A stretch of 64,000 nt of DNA from Rhizobium subbaraonis (GCF_900220975.1 NZ_OBQD01000010.1:1-64000); one strand, 5' to 3'. Numbered from the stretch's first letter, positions 13,564 through 22,291 are shown. Made by a program: numbers and translations. The notes: a model not told the origin generated them from the sequence alone.

Positions 13564-14508
13564 TCAACCGGCCGCCGCAGTCTCGCGCGTCCGCGCCGCC
13601 CTCTGTTCGCGCCAGATGATGAAGAGACCGGAGGCGACGATGATGGCGATGCCGACCCATTTCCATGCATTGGGGAAATCGCCGAACAGCGCATAGCCGA
13701 GGATCGTCGCGGAGATGATCTCGAAGTACTGGAACGGCGCCAAAAGCGACAGCGGCGCCAGCCGGAAGGCCCGCACCACGAGCAGATGCGCGTAACCCGA
13801 CAGCGAGCCGAGGATCAGAAGCAGCGTCAACGTAAGCGGCGAATCCGGCAGGGAAACCGCAAAATCCTCGACCCCGCCGAGGTTGCCGACCGCAAGCGCC
13901 GCCGCCATGAACATCATGCCGCCGAATCCGGAAATCGTCTGCATCGTCAGCGGGGAATCGCCTTCGCCGACCGCGCGATTGAGAAACATGTAGATGGCAT
14001 ACAGAAAGGCGCAGGCGACCGGCAGCAGCGAGGTGAAGCCGAAGACGGCGAAGCTCGGCTGGATGACGATCAGCGCGCCGCCGAAACCGACCACGATCGC
14101 AAGCCAGCGCCGCCAGCCGACCCTCTCCCCGAGAAAGATGGCCGACAGCGCCGTCAGGATGAAGGGTTCGACGAAATAGATGGCGAAGACGTCCGCCAGC
14201 GGCATGTATTTCACCGCGATGAAGAAGAGCAGGCTCGCCGCGCCGTGCAACACCCCGCGCAGGATGTTGAGCCAGGGGCGCTTCGCCCGGAAGGCATCCC
14301 GTCCCATGACCGTCAGCAACAGCGGCAGCGTGCAGACGAGCTGGAAGAAGAAGCGGTAGAACGTCACCTGCCCCGGCGACATGCCGCCATAGGTCGACAG
14401 GTATTTGGCGATCGCATCCATGCCCGGCAGGATGAGCATGGCGAACGCCATTAGCCCCATGCCCTGCATGATATGCTGCCTCAAATGATCCGCCGTGGAC
14501 GTCTGCAT
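13564..14508 (-). CDS. EamA/DMT-family transporter
   Basis: About 314 residues with ten hydrophobic helices arranged as two EamA repeats, the drug/metabolite transporter fold. Recognisable parts are VTFYRFFFQLVCTLPLLLTV in the first repeat and FQYFEIISATILGYALFGDF in the second. The ATG at 14508 is preferred because GGAAG lies six bases upstream; 14514 is an alternative. The likely role is export of a small metabolite or amino acid; the substrate cannot be read from sequence. It is divergent from the XRE regulator at 14727, with about 220 bp between the genes. Confidence 0.85.
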   Translation of the reverse strand: MQTSTADHLRQHIMQGMGLMAFAMLILPGMDAIAKYLSTYGGMSPGQVTFYRFFFQLVCTLPLLLTVMGRDAFRAKRPWLNILRGVLHGAASLLFFIAVKYMPLADVFAIYFVEPFILTALSAIFLGERVGWRRWLAIVVGFGGALIVIQPSFAVFGFTSLLPVACAFLYAIYMFLNRAVGEGDSPLTMQTISGFGGMMFMAAALAVGNLGGVEDFAVSLPDSPLTLTLLLILGSLSGYAHLLVVRAFRLAPLSLLAPFQYFEIISATILGYALFGDFPNAWKWVGIAIIVASGLFIIWREQRAARTRETAAAG

Positions 14509-14700
14509 GTGCATCTTCCAGAATTGCTGCCGCAGCCGGCGGCAGCGTCGGTGCGGTCGCAATCGCAGGCCCCCGCTCACTGCGCTCTTCAACAGCACGG
14601 CCCGCCACGTGGTCAAGCCCCGGTTTCGAAGGGCCTTCGTCGGCGCCTGTGCCACGCGCGGCGCAATTGGGGTAGAAAAGCAAGGAGCCGCCCCATAAGC

Positions 14701-14715
14701 TTGTCGTAACGACAA
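14701..14715. promoter_or_regulatory. Perfect inverted repeat, candidate operator of the XRE regulator
   Basis: TTGTCG-TAA-CGACAA is a perfect 6-3-6 inverted repeat ending 11 bases before the ATG of the XRE gene and directly abutting its ribosome site (GGAGG at 14717-14721). The position fits repression of its own gene, and possibly of the divergent transporter. Binding is an inference from symmetry and place. Confidence 0.5.
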
Positions 14716-14726
14716 CGGAGGCCGTC

Positions 14727-15134
14727 ATGGCAAATACCGGCGACGACCGGCCCATTCCCTTTCGTTCCCGCCGCGCCGATGGGGACACGCTCGGCGGCCG
14801 CATCTGGCATGCGCGCGATGCGCTGGACATGTCGCTTGCCGAACTGGCGGCCCGTCTCGGGCTTCCCGAAGACACCGTCGGCAGTTGGGAGCGGGACCAC
14901 GCCGAACCCCGCACGAGCGCGCTTTTCATGCTGGCCGGCGTTCTGGGAGTGTCTCCGTCCTGGCTGATCGCAGGCATTGGCGACGCACCCTCGCCCAACG
15001 ACGAACTGGCCAAGCCATTGCTGGAGCAGTTGAACCAGATCCGCATGCTGCACGAGCAGACCGGCCGCGCGATCGAAGCCCTCGAGGCCGAGATTGCCAG
15101 TCTTGCGATGCGCAGCCGCCACAAGGAAGATTGA
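14727..15134 (+). CDS. XRE-family transcriptional regulator
   Basis: 135 residues. Residues ~27-80 form a Cro/CI helix-turn-helix (LDMSLAELAARLGLPEDTVG, then SWERDHAEPRTSALFMLAGV), with the typical Asp/Thr/Trp recognition pattern and a following dimer helix (LGVSPSWLIAGIGD). The C-terminal ~45 residues are a coiled-coil helix. The gene has a GGAGG ribosome site five bases upstream. A perfect inverted repeat just before it suggests autoregulation. Its targets are unknown; the flanking transporter (divergent) and the class III ADH gene downstream are the nearest candidates. Confidence 0.85.
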   Translation: MANTGDDRPIPFRSRRADGDTLGGRIWHARDALDMSLAELAARLGLPEDTVGSWERDHAEPRTSALFMLAGVLGVSPSWLIAGIGDAPSPNDELAKPLLEQLNQIRMLHEQTGRAIEALEAEIASLAMRSRHKED

Positions 15135-15216
15135 TCAATATCGGGCTTGAGTAGCCGTCTGCGCTCTGCAATGGTCCGCGCCCGAGAGATTCCATCGTCA
15201 TATAAGGAGAAAAATC

Positions 15217-16344
15217 ATGGACGTACGTGCAGCCGTCGCCGTTCAGGCAGGCAAGCCGCTGGAAATCATGACCGTACAGCTGGAAGGCCCGCGGGCCGGC
15301 GAGGTGCTGATCGAGGTCAAGGCCACCGGCATCTGCCACACCGATGACTTCACCCTGTCCGGCGCCGATCCCGAAGGCCTGTTTCCGGCGATCCTCGGCC
15401 ATGAAGGCGCAGGCGTCGTCGTCGATGTCGGCCCCGGCGTCACCTCGCTAAAGAAGGGCGACCACGTCATTCCGCTCTACACGCCGGAATGCCGCGAGTG
15501 CTATTCCTGCCTGTCGCGCAAGACCAACCTCTGCACCTCGATCCGCGCCACGCAGGGCCAAGGCCTGATGCCCGACGGCACTTCGCGCTTCTCAATCGGC
15601 AAGGACAAAATCCACCACTACATGGGCTGCTCCACCTTCGCCAACTACACGGTGCTGCCCGAGATCGCGCTCGCCAAGGTCAACCCGGACGCGCCCTTCG
15701 ACAAGATCTGCTACATCGGCTGCGGTGTCACGACCGGCGTCGGCGCCGTCATCAACACCGCCAAGGTCGAGATCGGCTCCACGGCGATCGTCTTCGGCCT
15801 CGGCGGCATCGGCCTGAACGTGCTGCAGGGCCTGCGGCTTGCCGGCGCCGACATGATCATCGGCGTCGACATCAATCCGGACCGCAAGGCATGGGGCGAG
15901 AAGTTCGGCATGACGCACTTCGTCAATCCGAAGGAAGTCGGCGAAGACATCGTGCCCTATCTCGTCAACATGACGAAGCGCAATGGCGACCTCATCGGCG
16001 GCGCCGACTACACATTCGACTGCACCGGCAACACCAAGGTCATGCGCCAGGCGCTCGAAGCCAGCCATCGCGGCTGGGGCAAATCGGTCATCATCGGCGT
16101 CGCCGGCGCCGGCCAGGAAATCTCGACGCGCCCGTTCCAGCTGGTCACCGGCCGCAACTGGATGGGCACGGCCTTTGGTGGGGCACGCGGCCGCACCGAC
16201 GTGCCGAAGATCGTCGACTGGTACATGGAGGGCAAGATCCAGATTGATCCCATGATCACCCACACCATGCCGCTCGAAGACATCAACAACGGCTTCGAAC
16301 TGATGCACAAGGGCGAAAGCATCCGTGGGGTCGTCGTCTATTGA
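15217..16344 (+). CDS. frmA: S-(hydroxymethyl)glutathione dehydrogenase / class III alcohol dehydrogenase
   Basis: 375 residues, full length for class III ADH. It oxidises S-hydroxymethylglutathione, formed spontaneously from formaldehyde and glutathione, to S-formylglutathione using NAD+. Catalytic zinc ligands are in GICHTDDF and GHEGAGVV; four structural-zinc Cys are in TPECRECYSCLSRKTNLC; the nucleotide site is GLGGIGLNVLQG, followed by VDINPDRK. AAGGAG is eight bases before the ATG. The partner hydrolase for S-formylglutathione is at 17953, so the two enzymes form a formaldehyde detoxification pathway separated by three small genes. Confidence 0.95.
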   Translation: MDVRAAVAVQAGKPLEIMTVQLEGPRAGEVLIEVKATGICHTDDFTLSGADPEGLFPAILGHEGAGVVVDVGPGVTSLKKGDHVIPLYTPECRECYSCLSRKTNLCTSIRATQGQGLMPDGTSRFSIGKDKIHHYMGCSTFANYTVLPEIALAKVNPDAPFDKICYIGCGVTTGVGAVINTAKVEIGSTAIVFGLGGIGLNVLQGLRLAGADMIIGVDINPDRKAWGEKFGMTHFVNPKEVGEDIVPYLVNMTKRNGDLIGGADYTFDCTGNTKVMRQALEASHRGWGKSVIIGVAGAGQEISTRPFQLVTGRNWMGTAFGGARGRTDVPKIVDWYMEGKIQIDPMITHTMPLEDINNGFELMHKGESIRGVVVY

Positions 16345-16802
16345 CGGCCACCCTGCCCTATACGGTCGACGTGCGGAGGCTCGACGCGTTCTCCGCACGC
16401 GAACTCTATGCCATGCTGAAAATGCGGGTGGACGTCTTCGTCGTCGAGCAGAATTGCCCCTATCCCGAGCTCGACGGCAATGATCCGGACTGCCTGCATC
16501 TGCGCCTGCTGGACGGGGAAGAGCTCCTTGCCTGCGCGCGCCTGTGGCGGCCGACGCCGGACGCCCATCCTCGCATCGGCCGTGTCGCCGTCTCGCCCGA
16601 CCACAGGGGAAAACGGCTCGGCGAAGCCCTGATGCGCGAGGCCATCGCGGAGTGCCAGAAGGCCTATCCGAACGAGACGATCGAGCTGTCTGCCCAGAGC
16701 CATCTCCAGCGCTTCTACGCCTCCTTCGGCTTCGAGCCGATTTCCGCGGAATACCTTGAAGACGGCATCCCGCATGTGGACATGTTGAGGCCTGTTCAGT
16801 GA
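16341..16802 (+). CDS. ElaA-like GNAT acetyltransferase
   Basis: 153 residues, TTG start at 16341 overlapping the TGA of the dehydrogenase gene. Typical ElaA features are LYAMLKMRVDVFVVEQNCPY near the N-terminus, then the acetyl-CoA motif RVAVSPDHRGKRLGEALM and the C-terminal LQRFYASFGFEPIS. The substrate is unknown, as for the family. The TTG is accepted because the overlap pattern continues and no ATG occurs before the conserved region. Confidence 0.85.
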   Translation: MTATLPYTVDVRRLDAFSARELYAMLKMRVDVFVVEQNCPYPELDGNDPDCLHLRLLDGEELLACARLWRPTPDAHPRIGRVAVSPDHRGKRLGEALMREAIAECQKAYPNETIELSAQSHLQRFYASFGFEPISAEYLEDGIPHVDMLRPVQ

Positions 16803-17272
16803 TTTACGTCGATGCAGATGCCTGCCCGGTGAAGCCGGAAATTCTCAAGGTCGCCGAACGCCACGGCCTGGCCGTGACGCTCGTCGCCAACTCCGGCTTG
16901 CGGCCCTCGCGCGATCCGATGGTGAAGAACGTCATCGTCTCGGGAAGCTTCGATGCGGCCGACGACTGGATCGTCGATCACGTACAGGCTGGCGACATCG
17001 TCGTGACCGCCGATGTTCCGCTCGCGGGGCGCTGTGTGGCCAAGGACGCGCTCGTGACCGGGCCTACCGGACGGCTTTTCGACAAGGCCAACATCGGCAT
17101 GGCGACTGCCATGCGCGACCTCGGCCAGCACCTGCGCGAAACCGGCGAGAGCAAGGGCTACAACGCCGCCTTCTCGCCGCGCGACCGTTCGGCCTTCCTC
17201 GAGACGCTGGAACGGCTGTGCCGCCGCGCCAAGTCCGCCCAAGGCGGCAGCCAGGAAACCGGCCAGCCATGA
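16799..17272 (+). CDS. YaiI/YqxD family protein (DUF188)
   Basis: 157 residues with the full family pattern: MIYVDADACPVKPEI at the start, LVANSGLRPSRDP, VVTADVPLAGRCVAKDALV, and the RDRSAFLETLERL tail. The Asp-rich start is PIN-like, so a nuclease or RNA-binding role has been suspected for the family, but none is proven. It starts with GTG at 16799 overlapping the previous stop and is followed by the ATGA-coupled DUF1345 gene. Confidence 0.9.
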   Translation: MIYVDADACPVKPEILKVAERHGLAVTLVANSGLRPSRDPMVKNVIVSGSFDAADDWIVDHVQAGDIVVTADVPLAGRCVAKDALVTGPTGRLFDKANIGMATAMRDLGQHLRETGESKGYNAAFSPRDRSAFLETLERLCRRAKSAQGGSQETGQP

Positions 17273-17929
17273 GCCCGCCGCCCGTCTCCCCGACCGCACG
17301 CGGACGCCACCGCCCCTTCTACATAGCCGCGATCGCCGCACTCATCGTCCTGCCGGCAGCACTCTGGCTGCATGCGGTGATCGCCCCACAACTCGGCGCG
17401 ATCACCTTCTTCACCCTGTACCTGGCCCTGATCGCGCACCGCCTGCCCTTTCTGACCGGCGCCTATCTGCGCAACCATGCGCTGGACAGCGACGCGCCGG
17501 CTCCCATCATCCTTGCGGTGACTATCGGCGCCTTCGCCATCTCGCTTGCCTCCCTCTTCGTCGTTCTCAACGAGGCCGGCGCGGTCGATCCGCTGGATGT
17601 CGGCATCCTTCGCTTCGGTGGTGCTCGGCTGGTTCACCATCCACACCATGGCGTCCGTCCATTACGCGCACATGTACTGGCGCCCGCATGGCGGCAGGAA
17701 GCTGGAGCCGGTGCAGCGCGGCTTCGATTTTCCGCAGACCGATTCGCCCGGCATCTACGATTTTCTCTATTTCGGCTTCGTCGTCGGCATGACGGCCCAA
17801 ACCTCGGACGTCGCCATTACCACGACCGAGATGCGCAAGCTCAACGTCGTGCACGCGATCGTTTCCTTCTTCTTCAACACCGTGCTGGTCGCGGCCGCAG
17901 TCAATGCGGCCGTCGCACTCGCCTCGTGA
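17269..17929 (+). pseudogene. DUF1345 membrane protein gene with a frameshift
   Basis: The ATG at 17269 overlaps the previous stop (ATGA), and the frame encodes the first half of a DUF1345 membrane protein (helices near residues 17-60 and 80-100, to VLNEAGAVDPLDVGI). From about 17605 the homologous sequence continues in the +1 frame (ASVVLGWFTIHTMASVHYAH, GLDFP-like GFDFP, GIYDFLYFGFVVGMTAQTSD, ending at 17929). The break, at GGCATCC near 17602-17608, fits a loss of two bases from a GGC-ATC-GCC-TTC type reading. It is either a true mutation or a sequence error; both halves otherwise look intact. Confidence 0.8.
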
Positions 17930-17952
17930 CTACCCAACATTTCGGAGTTCCC

Positions 17953-18786
17953 ATGAAAGTCCTTTCCCAGAATCAGGCCTTCGGCGGCATGCAGGGCGTC
18001 TTCGCCCACGATGCGCTTTCCACCAATTGCGAGATGACGTTCGCCGTCTTCGTTCCGCCGAAAGCGATCAAGGAACCCTGCCCGGTCCTCTGGTATCTCT
18101 CCGGGCTGACCTGCACGCATGCCAACGTCATGGAGAAGGGCGAGTATCGCCGCATGGCCGCCGAACTTGGCCTGATCGTCGTCTGCCCCGATACCAGCCC
18201 GCGCGGCAATGACGTCCCCGATGAACTGACCAACTGGCAGATGGGCAAGGGCGCCGGCTTCTACCTCGACGCCACCGAGAAGCCCTGGGCCGAACACTAC
18301 CAGATGTACACCTACATCACCGAGGAACTGCCGGCATTCGTGGCTCAGCATTTCCGTGTCGACATGGACCGGCAGGGCATCTTCGGCCATTCCATGGGCG
18401 GGCACGGCGCCATGACGATCGCGCTGAAGCATCCCGACCGCTTCAAGAGCTGCTCGGCCTTCGCCCCGATCGTCCAGCCCTCGACTGCCGACTGGTCCTC
18501 CGGTTCCTTCGAAAAATATCTTGGCGCCGACCGGGCGGCCTGGCGGCAGTACGACGCCTGCGCACTGGTCGAGGACGGAGCCCGTTTCCCGGAATTCCTG
18601 ATCGATCAGGGCAAGGCGGACGGATTCCTGGAAAACGGACTGCGCCCCTGGCTGTTCGAGGAGGCGATCCAGGGCACCGACATCGGCCTGACGCTGCGCA
18701 TGCACGAGCGCTACGACCATTCCTACTACTTCATCTCAACCTTTATGGACGATCACCTCAAGTGGCACGCCGCCCGTCTTGCGTGA
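17953..18786 (+). CDS. fghA: S-formylglutathione hydrolase
   Basis: 277 residues, an esterase D-type alpha/beta hydrolase. Seen: VLWYLSGLTCTHANVMEKGE (oxyanion region), nucleophile Ser in GHSMGGHGAM, acidic residue region QGKADGFL, and catalytic His in ERYDHSYYF. It hydrolyses S-formylglutathione to formate and glutathione, the second step after the dehydrogenase at 15217. The start at 17953 has GGAG eight bases before it. A GTG or other start further upstream would fall in the frameshifted gene. Confidence 0.95.
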   Translation: MKVLSQNQAFGGMQGVFAHDALSTNCEMTFAVFVPPKAIKEPCPVLWYLSGLTCTHANVMEKGEYRRMAAELGLIVVCPDTSPRGNDVPDELTNWQMGKGAGFYLDATEKPWAEHYQMYTYITEELPAFVAQHFRVDMDRQGIFGHSMGGHGAMTIALKHPDRFKSCSAFAPIVQPSTADWSSGSFEKYLGADRAAWRQYDACALVEDGARFPEFLIDQGKADGFLENGLRPWLFEEAIQGTDIGLTLRMHERYDHSYYFISTFMDDHLKWHAARLA

Positions 18787-18886
18787 GGCGGCTGCGGCAC
18801 CTTGACGGAAAGCCATGGCGCCCGCGCATGACCGCATTGCGCGGACGCCTCTTGCCATTCGACACCCGGATGGCGATATAGACGGC

Positions 18887-18970
18887 CAGCAGACGGCTGC
18901 TGCCTCAACGTCGAAGGCGTTGCGGTGACGATCGCGGGGACGGCCCCGCTCCTTTCAAACGGAGCAGGAC
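18887..18970 (+). ncRNA. Guanidine-II (mini-ykkC) riboswitch
   Basis: Two stem-loops with the ACGR tetraloop that defines this class: CAGCAG-ACGG-CTGCTG (18887-18902) and GCGGGG-ACGG-CCCCGC (18934-18949), joined by a 31-nt linker. The RNA precedes the SMR gene at 18971. The ribosome site GGAG (18961-18964) can pair, as GGAGC, with GCTCC (18948-18952), whose first two bases also belong to the second hairpin. Ligand-stabilised hairpin 2 would therefore free the ribosome site, giving translation ON with guanidine. Pairing is seen in the sequence; the ligand follows from the known class. Confidence 0.9.
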
Positions 18971-19285
18971 ATGTCCTGGACATTGCTCGTACTCGCCGGC
19001 CTCTTCGAAATCGGCTGGGCCATCGGCCTCAAATATACTGAAGGCTTTACCAGGCCTCTTCCCACCGCCCTGACAGTTGCCGCCATGATCGTCAGCATCG
19101 TGCTGCTCGGCCTCGCCGTCCGCAACCTGCCGATGGGCACCGCCTATGCGGTGTGGACCGGCATCGGCACGGTCGGCACCGTCATCCTCGGCATCGTACT
19201 CTTTGCCGAGCCGGTGACGGCGATCCGTCTCGGCTGCATCGCCCTCATTGTCACCGGCATCATGGGACTGAAGTTCGCAGCCTGA
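18971..19285 (+). CDS. sugE: SugE/Gdx-type small multidrug resistance exporter (guanidinium)
   Basis: 104 residues with four membrane helices and the SMR-family glutamate in the first helix ([19 protein letters not shown]). The pattern [20 protein letters not shown] is typical of the SugE/Gdx branch, whose members export guanidinium in exchange for protons. The guanidine-II riboswitch directly upstream supports that substrate over quaternary ammonium compounds. Dual-topology dimers are usual in the family. Confidence 0.92.
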   Translation: MSWTLLVLAGLFEIGWAIGLKYTEGFTRPLPTALTVAAMIVSIVLLGLAVRNLPMGTAYAVWTGIGTVGTVILGIVLFAEPVTAIRLGCIALIVTGIMGLKFAA

Positions 19286-19297
19286 CGGTCCAGTCTC

Positions 19298-19690
19298 TCA
19301 GCTTCGCCGGTTGTCTAACGCGAAAGCGCCCGGCCCGGCGAAGACCAGATAAAGGAAAATGAAGCAGAAGGAGATCGCGGCGTCGCCGCGATTGTTCACC
19401 GGCCAGAAGTCCGCCGGCATGTGCGCGACGAAATAGGCAACCGCCATAAAGCCGCACAACACGAAGGCGACCGGACGGGTGAACAGGCCGATCAGCAGCA
19501 GACCACCGCCGACGATTTCCAGCACGCCCGCAACCCCGATCAGGTTCATCAGGTCCCCGAACGGCTGGGCCGCTGGCGGAAAATTGAAGAATTTCTGCGT
19601 GCCGTGCTCGATGAACTGCAGCGCCGTCATGATGCGCAACGCCGCCAGCGCTTGCGGCTGATAGAGGGAAAGGCGTTTCGAAATCGTCAT
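19298..19690 (-). CDS. DoxX family membrane protein
   Basis: 130 residues with four hydrophobic helices. Family marks are ALRIMTALQFIEHGTQKFFN near the start, GVLEIVGGGLLLIGLFTRPV in the middle and AYFVAHMPADFWPVNNRGDA near the end. The ATG at 19690 has GGGAGG five bases upstream. Proteins of this type are inner-membrane proteins linked to redox or thiosulfate metabolism in some species; the specific role here is unknown. It converges with the SugE gene, with a 12-bp gap. Confidence 0.88.
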   Translation of the reverse strand: MTISKRLSLYQPQALAALRIMTALQFIEHGTQKFFNFPPAAQPFGDLMNLIGVAGVLEIVGGGLLLIGLFTRPVAFVLCGFMAVAYFVAHMPADFWPVNNRGDAAISFCFIFLYLVFAGPGAFALDNRRS

Positions 19691-19846
19691 GCTCACCTCC
19701 CTGCGCGGATGGCACCGCCAGAAGGCGAATTATCCCGCCTTCACTGGGGAGCGATCAAGAGCGAAAGAGACAGCCATGCCGAGCGGCGCCCCGCCCTCCG
19801 ACGTGCCCAAGCTGTAATAAGCAGGTCGCCTCTTGTCGAGATCTGC

Positions 19847-20524
19847 TCAGTTGCAGCGCGTCGTCGCGGTGACGACGCAGGGTGCCGGCACCGCGCCGGC
19901 ATTCGCATTGGCTTCCGTCTTCGGCTTGCGCACGCGCGGGCGCACCGTCAGCGCCGCCTCGCTCGGAATGATGACCGGCTCGCTCGCGGCTGCGGCAGGC
20001 TTTTTCGGAGACGTCGACGCGGCGGCCTTCGAAGAGGCCGTCCGATGCGGACGCTGAGCCTTGGCCGGACGGTTGCGTGCCACCGGTGCCGCCCTGACCG
20101 GCGCAAGGCTGTAGGCGATTGCCACGCGCTGCGCGATCGCGTTGGCCAGCGCGCGGTCGGCGGCCTTGTTGCCTGTCATGAAGCTGTTGACCGTAAAGCG
20201 TTCGCTCGAAACAGGCGCGCCCGAGCCGTCCCTCAGCACGACGGTGACGTCCGCCGAGTTGCGGCCGACCTGCGCACCGCCGCCACGAACCTCGTTCGAC
20301 AGTCGAACGTCCATCACGACCCGCGGCACGGCAACCGGCCGGCGCGTCGATCTAGCGGCGCGCTGCAGTTGCTGTGCAGTGAGCTTCCTGACGACCGGCG
20401 AAACGGAAGCGTCGGCTGCCACGGAAACCTTGCGGATATCCTTCAGCGTTTCGGCGTGGGCGGTAGCGGAAAATACGAGCATCGCCAGCGCGGCGAACGA
20501 TGCACGAAGGAAGGGCATCAGCAT
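19847..20524 (-). CDS. Secreted protein with basic, Pro/Ala-rich C-terminus
   Basis: About 225 residues from ATG 20524 (20518 is possible; neither has a clear ribosome site). Residues 1-24 (MPFLRASFAALAMLVFSATA) form a signal peptide ending AHA. A folded domain follows (VVMDVRLSNEVRGGGAQVGR ... VTVVLRDGSGAPVSSERFTV), then a Lys/Arg/Pro/Ala-rich tail. I do not recognise the family. It is likely periplasmic. The 320 bases upstream (20525-20844) contain no convincing gene; this gene's promoter must lie there, but I could not assign one. Confidence 0.65.
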   Translation of the reverse strand: MLMPFLRASFAALAMLVFSATAHAETLKDIRKVSVAADASVSPVVRKLTAQQLQRAARSTRRPVAVPRVVMDVRLSNEVRGGGAQVGRNSADVTVVLRDGSGAPVSSERFTVNSFMTGNKAADRALANAIAQRVAIAYSLAPVRAAPVARNRPAKAQRPHRTASSKAAASTSPKKPAAAASEPVIIPSEAALTVRPRVRKPKTEANANAGAVPAPCVVTATTRCN

Positions 20525-20844
20525 GAAAATTGCATCCGAATGCTGCAGCATTTCCTGGAAAGGGTAAAGCGGCCTATCCATCGAAAATGCATAAATACAA
20601 AGCTTTTGAACGTTGCCAGCGAACCCGTCTTCACCGGAAATGCTCTGGATCAGGCGCAGCTTACGACGAATCGTCCGCCCCATGCCTTTGCACGGATGGC
20701 GATGCCGGTGCAATCGCGCCGGGCGTCACCATTCGGCAGAAAACCCTAAAAATGGGTGAATCGTATCGCCGACGATCAAACTGCGGCGAAATGCGGGCCA
20801 CGGAATGCGGCGGGAACAGCTGCTCCCGTCGCCGCCGGCGCCGC

Positions 20845-21633
20845 TCAGCGCGCCTTCAACGCCTCGAAGACGGTTGCTGCGACCTGCATTTCCTGCCAGC
20901 GGGCCTCGCGCCTGCGAAACGCTTCCTCGTCCGTGCCCCAATGTTCGATCTGCCAGTCTTCATCGACATGGGCGAGCTTCCAGGCCGTCTCGGCATCGAG
21001 GCGACCATAGGCAAAGGCGAGCGCCAGAAGCGCCGATCCGGTCAGCGTCGTCACCGTATGGATACAGGCGATCTCCAGCGGTGAGGTGAACCTCGCAAGT
21101 GCCGCCGCAAAGGCGGCGATCGCCGGGGCCGGCTGCTCCTGATGGATCACGCCCTCGGCGAGAATGAAGCGTGCGCCAAAGGTATCTGCGGCCCAGGCCA
21201 GCACCGGATCCCAGCTCAGGCGCTGGATTTCCACCAGCCGTTCCGGGCCGTCGGCGCGGTAGCAGATCATGTCCGTTCCGGCAAAGCGGACCATTTCCTC
21301 GATCACGGCGTCGCGGTTGTCGGCGACACCGTCGAGCGCGGTGTTGACGAGCCGCGTGACCGGCATCTTCGCAGCATCGACCTCTTCGGCCTGCGCGTCC
21401 CATTCGTTCTTCAGATATTCCGCCAGCGCCGCCGTCTCAACCGCGAGCGCCCGCTTGGCCGGCGTGCGCACGACACGCCCGTCGAGCTGGACGGCATAGC
21501 CGTCGTCCGTCAGGGCCACGACCACGTCCTTGTAGAACCGTTTCGGCAGCGGTCGCTTCATCTGGATCTGCGCCCGTCGCACCGGATCGGGATCGCTCAT
21601 TGCATTGGAAAGGTCTGAGAGAATGTCACGCAT
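20845..21633 (-). CDS. ATP12 family F1-ATPase assembly chaperone
   Basis: About 262 residues. The pattern is that of ATP12 proteins: RRFYKDV-type start (KRFYKDVVVALTDDGYAVQL), LDGRVVRTPAKRALAV, MPVTRLVNTALDGV, YRADGPERLVEIQ, and the C-terminal EDWQIEHWGTDEEAFRRREA. ATP12 binds the F1 alpha subunit during ATP synthase assembly, and alphaproteobacteria carry it as mitochondria do. The ATG at 21633 overlaps the end of the HAD gene by eight bases, so it belongs to an operon with the HAD hydrolase and rluC. Confidence 0.92.
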   Translation of the reverse strand: MRDILSDLSNAMSDPDPVRRAQIQMKRPLPKRFYKDVVVALTDDGYAVQLDGRVVRTPAKRALAVETAALAEYLKNEWDAQAEEVDAAKMPVTRLVNTALDGVADNRDAVIEEMVRFAGTDMICYRADGPERLVEIQRLSWDPVLAWAADTFGARFILAEGVIHQEQPAPAIAAFAAALARFTSPLEIACIHTVTTLTGSALLALAFAYGRLDAETAWKLAHVDEDWQIEHWGTDEEAFRRREARWQEMQVAATVFEALKAR

Positions 21634-22291
21634 CAGCAAGTTCCAGCCATTCGAGAAGTTCGGCCGGCTCCCTTAGAATATGGTCCGCACCCGCCTCGAC
21701 GAGCTCGGGCACGCTGGCATAGCCCCAGGCGACGCCAACGGCCTGCGCACCGGCGGCCTTTGCCATCTGCATATCGTAAATCGCATCGCCGATGACAACC
21801 GTGCGCGCAGCATCGATGCCCGCTTCGGTGCAGCATTCGGCAACCATGGCCGGATGCGGCTTCGAGGGGCAGTCGTCCGCCGTGCGCGAGACGAAGAAGG
21901 TCTTTTCGAAGCCGTGCGTCAGCCGGATCGAATCGAGCCCGCGCCGCGACTTGCCAGTCACAGCCCCCAGCAGCATGTCGTCCTGCCGCTCCAGCCGGCG
22001 GATCAGCGGTTCGATGCCGGGAAAGAGCGGCTCCTGGAAGCCGGCCTCGGATCGCACGCCCATGAAAATCTTCTTGTAGTGCGCCGTCATCGCCACGGCC
22101 TCCTCGTCGACATGGCTCTTGCCGTGCAGACGGGCGATGGCGATGTCGAGCGTGAGCCCGATGATACTCTTGGTCGCGGCCAGTTCCACCCGCTCGTAGC
22201 CGAAATCGGCAAACGTTCGCGCCATAACCTCGTGGATCAGCTTCGCGCTGTCGACCAGCGTGCCGTCGCAATCGAAGAGGACAAGCCGCAT
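21626..22291 (-). CDS. HAD-superfamily hydrolase, phosphoglycolate phosphatase-like
   Basis: 221 residues. The nucleophile motif is FDCDGTLVDS at residues 6-15; motif II is AVTGKSRRG and motif III/IV is KPHPAMV with VVIGDAIYDM. The last motif has Ala where Thr or Ser is common in GDT-x2-D, without loss of the acidic residues. A helical cap (residues 16-90) places it in subgroup IA with phosphoglycolate phosphatases. Substrate not known. The ATG overlaps the stop of rluC at 22291 and its end overlaps the ATP12 gene. Confidence 0.88.
   Translation of the reverse strand: MRLVLFDCDGTLVDSAKLIHEVMARTFADFGYERVELAATKSIIGLTLDIAIARLHGKSHVDEEAVAMTAHYKKIFMGVRSEAGFQEPLFPGIEPLIRRLERQDDMLLGAVTGKSRRGLDSIRLTHGFEKTFFVSRTADDCPSKPHPAMVAECCTEAGIDAARTVVIGDAIYDMQMAKAAGAQAVGVAWGYASVPELVEAGADHILREPAELLEWLELADA

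Noticed and set aside
18927-18940. Another ACGA site (GGTGACGATC) as the first guanidine-II hairpin
   Set aside because: Its flanks do not form a stem; CAGCAG-ACGG-CTGCTG at 18887-18902 pairs perfectly and is the better first hairpin.
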